A stretch of DNA of 64,000 nucleotides from Astragalus membranaceus (Eukaryota > Streptophyta > Magnoliopsida > Fabales > Fabaceae). The notes beneath the pieces are model-generated. The model was given only the letters and a program-made list of their open reading frames with translations. It was not told the DNA's origin and ran no database searches. Shown here piece by piece: positions 57,137-64,000 of this stretch. The stretch lies in NCBI GenBank assembly GCA_039519185.1, contig CM076851.1:30711825-30775824 (forward strand). The letters are read 5' to 3'. The number at the start of each line of letters is the position of its first letter. Positions within the stretch are counted from its first letter, which is position 1. Made by a program: the position numbers and the translations under genes.

Positions 57137-59947
57137 CACTACAAGAAATTAGGTAAACTGTGGCGGTTTTAATATCGGGGTTCTATTAAACCGCCATTTT
57201 TTACTGTAAATTAGGGCGATTGCAGCGCCCGCCTTAATAAACACTTTATTACGACATTTTGAATCGCCATAATTTACTTTTATCATTTGAATGCATTCCA
57301 TTTAGCCAACATCATGCGACCCTTCCCATTTTAAAACCCCCTCAAAATGCCTATAAAAAAAGGCCCCTCAAAATAATTTAAAAATGACACTTTATAAATT
57401 GGGGTGATATTAGGGTGAGGGAGCGAATAAAATCCCCCACCAGTGAACCATTAAATATGACCGTAGGATGTGTAGTATAAAAATTCATCAACAGTTGAAA
57501 TTTAATACTGGTTGATTCAATCCTAAACACTTATAGCATTTTACATAATATCTTACTGTTAATTTTAGTTGTCCACCGGTGAAAGATCATTTGATTTGCT
57601 CAATTAACCATGAATTTTATCTCTTCATCACACTAATTTAGAATGTGATTTGTGCCGCTTCCTTAGCCCTCGCTGCATCGATCTCAGCTCATCTCATGAT
57701 TCCCATCTCACCACCGATTCTTTCTTTTGAGTTTCTCTTTTACAATAATCTTGGTGCATGCTCATGTCCCAGTCTGCACAGGTTATTCATTTCTAAGTGA
57801 AAAAAACATGAAAGTGATTTTGATCCGTTCATTTCATATTTTTTTTCTTTTGTTTTTATTATGTTTTTTATATTTTTAAATTAATGATTAATGATACATG
57901 GGATTGCTGCATCTATTTTGATCCCTTTAATGATACACTGTTAGGGCTTGCTCAAATTTAATAATAAACTTTCTGGTTGTGTTTTGGGGGCCAAATCGTG
58001 TTTGTAGCTAATGAATGGGATTGCTAATAGTCAAGGAATATTGTTGGTGTTGCACTAACGAAGGCTATGCAGGGATGAATAAAGTGTTCTGTGCTTGAGT
58101 AGTATCAAGGGAGGTGGCAAGAGTCATAAATTGTAGGGTGTGTAGGAGGGCAATTCAGGTGGGAAACAACTTACAGGAAACTGATAAGAAGCGTGTGATA
58201 TAATAGTGGCTAAATTTCAATTTAATTAGCTTAGTTGTAGCAAAATCCTATTGAACTGGACATCATGGTGAAGCTGCTGCAATGAGGTGAGATGCAATTA
58301 ATATGCTTTAGTGGCAATACAGGTGTTGAGGTGAATTATGCAATCATCTCCAGACAAACTAGATGAATTATGCAATCATAGATTGGTAGCACAAGCTGCC
58401 TCCCTCATTCTACTAGCAGTTCTAGAGGTGGCCAGGGTTCTCTCAGCACATCAACATATACTGTAAGTGTAGTCTTTGCTATTAAGCATTAAATAAAATG
58501 TTTTCACATGTGATGGGTTGCACCATTGTACCATTGATCTCTTTATGGTTCATTTTGATTGATATTGTCTTAACTACTTGCAGTCTTCCTATGGCACCAA
58601 AGTATCCTTTAATTTCTACGTACTATTTTCGTCATTTGATTTATTGATGTTGACTATATCTTGCCTTGAAGACACTGACTATTTCTCTAAATTGGAACTT
58701 GAAAAGGCTAATAAGAACTTAACTTGGGTTGTTTTAGTTTTATAATAACTCTAAATTGGACTGTGTTCAGATTCTACACATAGGATCACATGTGAAATGC
58801 TTCCTCCAGTTTGTTTATTTTTTGTATTAAAATTAATATCAATGGTTGTTTCTCCGGTTTGATTCGTGTGAAGATATTCTTAGAGCAATTAATTAAGCCA
58901 TTAATTTACAGACTAATAATAATAACAGTTCTTCTTCTCCAACCACATTGACTAAAGTGGTTGATCGATCTGTGCAATTTTGTGCCTTTTTTATTTTCTA
59001 GATGATCATACTGATATTCTTTGTTTCATTTTCTACAGATAGTTCAAGATATTCCTTACAAAACGGGTTTAGTCGATGCTGCAGCAAGTACTAGGATTTT
59101 GTATGTGGATTCTGGTTGTTGTTCTTTATGCAAGAGGATGTTAGTTATGATATTTTGTATGCCTGCTTATGTTGATGCACATTTTCCATGTTTTACATGC
59201 TTCTGCCTTTCTATCTGTTGCTAGAGAATTTTAACAACTCAGTGATGCTGCTTTCTGAATTCACGGTGGTATAAAGAAGTAATCGACATGTTAAACTATA
59301 TATATATTATTTGAGTTTTTCTGCAGTAATCAATTAATTTATTTTATGAACTACTTGGTAGTTGAATCCCTAAGGTGATTATTATGTTAAGTAAATTAGG
59401 CGGTATTACAGAGTTTGTTTAGTTACATTCTTATCCAAATCCATAGAATCACAAATTGAGTTTGCAGATATTCATATAACAGAATTGTTTTGTCTCTTTT
59501 TATGATTGATTCTATGGGGTTATAGTATCATGGTTTTCTTTAGACTCTCTCTACATCATTCGCTATATTATTATAATTGGCTTATGGAAAAATTTCTCTT
59601 GAGAAGAAGACAGAGAGCATTAACAGTTTACTGATTACAGAAATTAAGCCATTAATTTGAGTCCAATTTGGGATTATTTTTTTTACAAAAAACCGCCGTA
59701 ATTTCCTATATTTTTTAGTATAAATGGTGCAAATTATGGGGGCTTTAACACACATTATTTACATACCAAAATCGCCATTTTATACCAAGTATATTGTGGC
59801 GGTGTGTATGGCGGTCTTCTGGAACCGCCATTTTAACTTGGTGGTTACGGCGTTTTTGGGAACTGCCGTTAACATAAAGAATGACAGTTAAAACAGCCAT
59901 AATATACAAAAAAAAAACCGCCTTTTTTTACATATTTTTTTGTAGTG
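57137..59947. mobile_element. Non-autonomous CACTA transposon (2811 bp), TSD GTA
   Basis: The ends are CACTACAAGAAATTAGG and, inverted, CACTACAAAAAAATATG, flanked by GTA (57134-57136, 59948-59950). Subterminal GTGGCGGTTTTAA / AACCGCCATTTT repeats occur at both ends (57160-57260; 59690-59930). The 2.2-kb middle has no transposase and no ORF longer than about 70 codons that I can assign. It splits the LINE relic. Confidence 0.92.
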
Positions 59948-59950
59948 GTA

Positions 59951-60120
59951 GTGTCTAAAATCCTAATCTCCTTCTCAAGATCTCAGATTCTCGTGTCCAA
60001 ATTACCAAAAACTTGCTTATTAATTCCACTTTCTTTTCGGGTTTTTCAATTTTTTGAGCTTTTCATGAAGGGGCAGATCAACGAGGTTCTTCCACAAATA
60101 CATAATAATATGCGATATTG
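59951..60120 (-). pseudogene. LINE ORF2 relic, upstream piece
   Basis: On the - strand this reads LVDLPLHEKLKKLKNPKRKW, then stop-broken 'ASF..FGHENLRS' text. It corresponds to the 'LK.LK..LK.WN..VFGN' segment that lies between endonuclease and reverse transcriptase in plant L1 ORF2. It joins the piece at 57133 once the CACTA element and one GTA are removed. Confidence 0.6.
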
Positions 60121-60439
60121 AATTTCTCATAATAAGCACAATAGAAAAAGGGGAAAGATGGCATGATAGTATCCGTTTTTCTGCTATTTGATTTAATAAT
60201 ATACGAAAGTTAAATTAATTTAAAAATAATCTTTTCACGACTCCATGGAATTACTCTTTTTCTAATATTGAGTAAAACTATATATATGTATTTTATAGCG
60301 AGTAATATTTTTTATAAGCTCTTAACCACTCAACCAACACTTTTTTACTGTCTTTAAGTAGTTCAAAATGGTAATAATAGCTTTTTTTACGGAATTAGAA
60401 TTTATTTTATTTTATTATTATTTAAAAAATTAAAAACAC
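60121..60439. other. No gene recognised; AT-rich
   Basis: AT-rich spacer between the LINE relic and the CACTA transposase gene. No repeat ends found. Confidence 0.5.
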
Positions 60440-61286
60440 GATTTGGGATATAGGTTCCTTTTTCTCTTCGAAGCTTCTCTCTCTCACACTCACGCCGCGT
60501 AATCGTCTCTTCTGCGCGATTTCTTCGATTCAACTTCTCTTCGATTCAACAGAAATCAACACAAAAACAGAGAAATCGCGCAAAAATCAACATTGTGAAG
60601 CTTCGATTCAACATAAAAACTGAGGAATCGCGCGATTCTCTGGTTCTCCGCTTCTCCGTCGTGTGCTGTCATCATCTCCGATCGTCTTCTCAGTTGCGTT
60701 CTCCACTTCTCCGATCGTGCTCTCAACTTCGCTGATCCTGGATTTCGCTACAACTTAGTTGGCTTATCCTCTTCCGTGAAGGTAACCTAATTGGAACCTA
60801 AACGTTTTTTCTTCCACATTTTGAGTGATTTTCATGCTACGAGTCTGCTGATCTTTTGCGTTTTGGTGTTGAGTGATATTCTGTGTGATTTAGAATTCTG
60901 TGTGATTTTCTTCAACGTTTTTTCTTCAAAATTCTGTGTGATTTTCTTGCTGTGAATTTCCGAGTGATTTTCTAGCTGTTTCCTCACTGAATGTGTGTTG
61001 TTTACATGATTGACAATCTTATTGTTGATTTATGTCATCACTCTCTGTTTTGTTCTAACCTTTTTTAATTTCTTTCTCTGTTGTTTGTTGAGTTTTCTGC
61101 TTCTTATTCTTATTCTGGGGTTGTAGTTTATATCATCTCTTGTACTATTTTTGTTGCATGTCAGTTTGTTCTCAACTTAATAGGCAAAATTTAATGAATT
61201 ATTTTTGTTATCCTTACATGTTATCTAATGGCTACATTAGTGTTCATTTCCTGTGTGATTAGACAAATCTAATAGATAAAAAGGTG
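60440..61286 (+). promoter_or_regulatory. Probable promoter/leader of a CACTA transposase gene
   Basis: A C/T-rich leader with short direct repeats of TTCTTCGATTCAACTTCTC (60509-60560) precedes a possible donor GAAG|GTAACC (60782). T-rich intron-like DNA runs from there to the ATG at 61287. The layout is like other En/Spm-type transposase genes. The TSS is not identified. Confidence 0.4.
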
Positions 61287-61934
61287 ATGGAAGTGCCTGC
61301 ACATCGTACATGGATTTATAATAGGCTTCTTCCGGGTCGAAAGGGATATACAACTGAATTTTTAAAAGGAGCTGAAGAATTTATTGGTTTTGCTTGTCAG
61401 CAAAAAAAGTATTTGGATGAAGGGGTAATACGGTGTCCGTGTAAGCGGTGTAAAAATGAGTGGCACTTTACCCCAGATGTTGTAAATGTTCACATTCTTA
61501 GAAAGGGGTTTAAGCCTGGATATTGGCGTTGGACATCCCATGGAGAGAAAGTCTCTGATATTAATGTTGATATTGATATGGATACGCCTAGTAGCGGCAA
61601 TCAACAATGGGGTCATGAGCATGTAAATAGATATGAGGACATGGTGTTTGATGCCGCCGGTCTTAATCGTGAGCAACATTTTGTCCAAAATGATGAGGAA
61701 CCTCCAAATATGGAAGCTGCCAAATTTTATGAAATGTTGAACTCAGTCCACCGACCATTATGGCCAGGATGTCAAAATGCATCAGAGTTTTCTACTGCGG
61801 TTAGAATGCTGAGTTTAAAATCCAAACACAACATGTCGCAGGCTTGTTTCAACGACATTGTGAGGTTAATGAAGGAGACGAACCATCCTGAGAATGTCAC
61901 CCATCCTTTGACTTCCCCTCCCCTTGTATACTAA
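61287..61934 (+). pseudogene. CACTA (En/Spm) transposase N-terminus, truncated
   Basis: ATG at 61287 (the GTG just upstream is in frame but unlikely). The first ~90 residues match the transposase-associated domain of plant CACTA elements: RTWIYNRLLPGR, EEFIGFACQQ, IRCPCKRCKN, then VNVHILRKGFKPGYWRWTSH and GE. The next ~110 residues are the normal link to the Transposase_21 domain (MVFDAAGLNRE, LWPGCQ.ASEFSTAVRML, then NMSQACFNDIVRLMKE). After about residue 203 the frame runs into an inverted chromovirus LTR fragment, so the last 14 codons are foreign and the catalytic domain is lost. It is related to an autonomous CACTA, not to the two non-autonomous copies by any visible TIR here. Confidence 0.85.
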
Positions 61935-61987
61935 TCTACTGGGTCGTCACCCATCCTTTGATATAATTTATATATCCTGCCCTTGAA

Positions 61988-62135
61988 AGAACATTTAGTT
62001 CCATGACCTTAAACAATTGATTGAACATTTAGTTCCTTGACCTTAACTAATTGATTGAACATTTAGTTCCATGACCTTAACCAATTGATTAAACATTTAG
62101 TTCCATGACCTTAAACAGTTACTTGAACATTTAGT
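61988..62135 (-). repeat. Tandem repeat, about 35-bp unit, 4 copies
   Basis: GAACATTTAGTTCCATGACC followed by TTAA.CAATTGATT recurs at about 61988, 62024, 62058 and 62093, with a fifth partial copy. It lies in the region of the LTR where other copies have TAGTCGGCTTAAGGGCTAC repeats. Confidence 0.8.
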
Positions 62136-62334
62136 TCGCTCGCGTATACTACTTTACGGTTTTTGAAACAATTGTGACTTTCAAAAACATTTCATTTTAA
62201 AACCTTGCAATCATGTTCAAAAAGAGAGTACCAATGGTTCCATGACATGAGGGATGGTTGGAAAGAAGATTAGAAGAGGATTGGAATCGAAAGGAGCGAG
62301 GAAACGAGAATTCTTTCACCTTGAACCCGAACCA

Positions 62335-62447
62335 CACGCACGGTCTGTTCCCTAGGGGCGCACGACTCGTGCGTGTTGCACCATTTTAAACCAGCCAACT
62401 ATGAAGCTGGCGCACGGTCCGTGCTATAGGGGCGCACGGTCCGTGTG
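62335..62447. repeat. Variable palindromic cassette, GCACGGTCCGTGC type
   Basis: CGCACGGTCTGTTCC, CGCACGACTCGTGCG, GCGCACGGTCCGTGC and GCGCACGGTCCGTGTG occur as two pairs about 60 bases apart. It is a shorter version of the cassette in the 36705 LTR. Confidence 0.8.
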
Positions 62448-63690
62448 CTCTGTTCAGTATACCAAATGCATTCTGTTTCTCTCGTTTCGCTTTTCCGTTC
62501 GCGTCCAATCCGTAATCCGATCAAAATCCAACATAAACACAAACAATTCCAGACAATATTGCAGTCCAAACAACATCATAGCAATCAAAATGCATCAACA
62601 ATCGATTCGTTCCATAGTTCAAAATACCGGTTTTTATAAAAGTACGGTTTTCGACTCAAAATCTTTCGAAACAACAGACATTCACAAAATCAGTCACATA
62701 GCATTCATTTCAGAAACGAAAATAAAACCCTAAATGTGAGTTGATTTCACCCGAAGTGACGAATTCACAATTTATCGAGACTTCACGCGACGGTACCGAC
62801 AAGGTAACACTCGAACAATCCCCGTAACGGCTTCCTACGCTCCCACACTTGTGAAATTCAAAACTCAACCTCCTTGAGATACTGAAATCACTCTCTATCA
62901 CTTCCAACCAACAATGAGGCTGCTGTACTTGCTCAAAACAACAACGTGGCTTCACTATTCTACTCTCACTAGCTCCAATTTAACATGCAAGACTTTGAAA
63001 CTCCAAAAGCACCATTTTGAGCTTCATAAATCAAAAATGGCAAAATGGAGAAGAGGATGAATGAGCTTATGAGTTTGGTATCATTGGATTGAGAATGAAA
63101 AATGGAAGGGAATGGAGAAGAGAGTACTTACATGCAACTAGGATTGAGTTTGAGCTCCCTCTTCTTCTCCCTCTCACCCTCGAGCACTCCTCCCTCTCTC
63201 AACTCTATGTTTTCTATTTTTCTGGTTCTGTTTTCAGCAAGTGAGGTATGAGGGTGTTTCAGCTGAATAGTTTTAAGTGGGTGGGAAAAGACTAAAATGC
63301 CCTCACTTACTTACTTCCAATTACTAAGTTACCCTTAATACATAATTACCCTATTATACTTCTAACTTATAAGCTTTCAGTTCTGCTGAAGTCAAATGGG
63401 GTGTTTGGGTGTTTTTAACATTTGTGAGCTGAAGGTGTTTCAACACTAGGAAATGACCAAAATACCCCTGTCATCAAATCTCGTCTAATCCCCAAATAAT
63501 TTAACCGATAAGTCAATAGATCACATGACTTATACAATTAAGTAATCAAACACATAATTAATTTACTTAATCCATAACCATCACCTTATAAATAATTAAT
63601 TAAGCTAACATATTTAGTTTAGCTAATCACTTAACTCATAACCTCACGCTAATTTGAATCAACGAAATTAGCAAAATCGGGGATGTTACA

Positions 63691-64000
63691 GATGTTTCCA
63701 TCTCTTGTTAAATGTTCTCCGCTGAGTACTATAATTGTGTGTTGAGCCTAATGGGTTGGGCTATATGCCTAGCCCAATAACAAATTAAAATCAGAAACTT
63801 TACACACACCTCCTAACCCATCCCTCACTTAATAAATTTCTAATACTTGTAAATGTTTATACTTACAAGTTCAATTCATCATAAAAATAAGACCAATTAA
63901 ACACTGTAACACATAATCATACAACATAACATTCTCACAATTAGCACATAATTCCATAAAAGATATTTACAATCGCATCATTAAATAAAGTATTAACAAT
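63691..64000. other. No gene recognised
   Basis: Sequence right of the LTR fragment, AT-rich towards the window end. It does not visibly continue the transposase gene. Confidence 0.5.

Larger units (their letters stand above)
61896..63690 (-). repeat. Chromovirus LTR fragment, inverted
   Basis: It ends at 63690 with GGGGATGTTACA (LTR start on the - strand). It contains the inverted core (TTCCCCTCCCCTTGTATACT, 61912 region; GGTCGTCACCC), a four-fold 'GAACATTTAGTTCCATGACC' repeat (61988-62132) and GCACGGTCCGTGC-type palindromes (62335-62447). The LTR 3' part is missing at 61896, where it joins the CACTA gene. No target duplication was found. Confidence 0.8.

Overview
This window looks like AT-rich, transposon-packed nuclear DNA of a flowering plant. 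Ogre/Tat-type, Athila-type and chromovirus (Tekay/Del-like) LTR families, together with the repeat style, suggest a legume, but the species is not provable from the sequence. I can support only two host genes. One is an intact gene for mitochondrial ribosomal protein L7/L12 (48485-49060, + strand, with a 5'UTR intron). The other is a short two-exon SINA-like RING/SIAH-finger gene (18408-19973, - strand) that lacks its C-terminal substrate-binding domain. Almost everything else is transposable element, mostly broken and nested.

Layout. 1-4358: Tat-type Ty3/gypsy debris in the order gag, LTR, PBS, leader, with several tandem-repeat arrays. 4359-10596: an Athila-like element with 5' LTR, tRNA-Asp primer site and gag-protease. 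A deletion fuses the protease region to the integrase tail, and a hAT-type element sits in gag with a perfect 8-bp target duplication. 10597-15812: chromovirus LTR and integrase fragments, a Helitron-like end, and head-to-head LTRs. 15813-21300: LINE tail, a copia gag relic, the SINA-like gene and several tRNA-derived SINE-like insertions. 21301-27541: a MITE split by a decayed copia element, which is itself split by a chromovirus solo LTR (TSD atagg). 27542-31093: Helitron-like DNA with two hairpin-CTAG ends, an LTR fragment and a palindromic MITE with 9-bp TSD. 31267-36704: a truncated chromovirus LTR carrying a CACTA element (TSD tta) and a hAT element (TSD gttataag). 36705-46290: a nearly complete chromovirus on the - strand with two LTRs of about 2475 bp that differ by roughly 1%, but with a broken coding region. 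46291-49918: unique-looking DNA with the L7/L12 gene. 49919-52898: chromovirus solo LTR (TSD attat). 52980-55371: Ogre/Tat-like solo LTR (TSD catat) with a 180-bp triplication. 55372-60120: LINE ORF2 relic split by a CACTA element (TSD gta). 60440-61934: 5' part of a CACTA (En/Spm) transposase gene, cut by another chromovirus LTR fragment (61896-63690).

The pattern I find least explained is in the chromovirus LTRs. Copies in both orientations share a fixed skeleton, including a conserved core around 'GGGTGACGACCCT' and 'ACTAGGGGAGGGG'. At one fixed position each subfamily carries a different short palindromic repeat: GCACGGTCCGTGC, TCGCGTCGCGA-type, or CTGTGAATCAATTCACAG. A second variable repeat cassette lies downstream of the core. 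No CRISPR, phage or bacterial-type system is present. I did not find a convincing new protein system.
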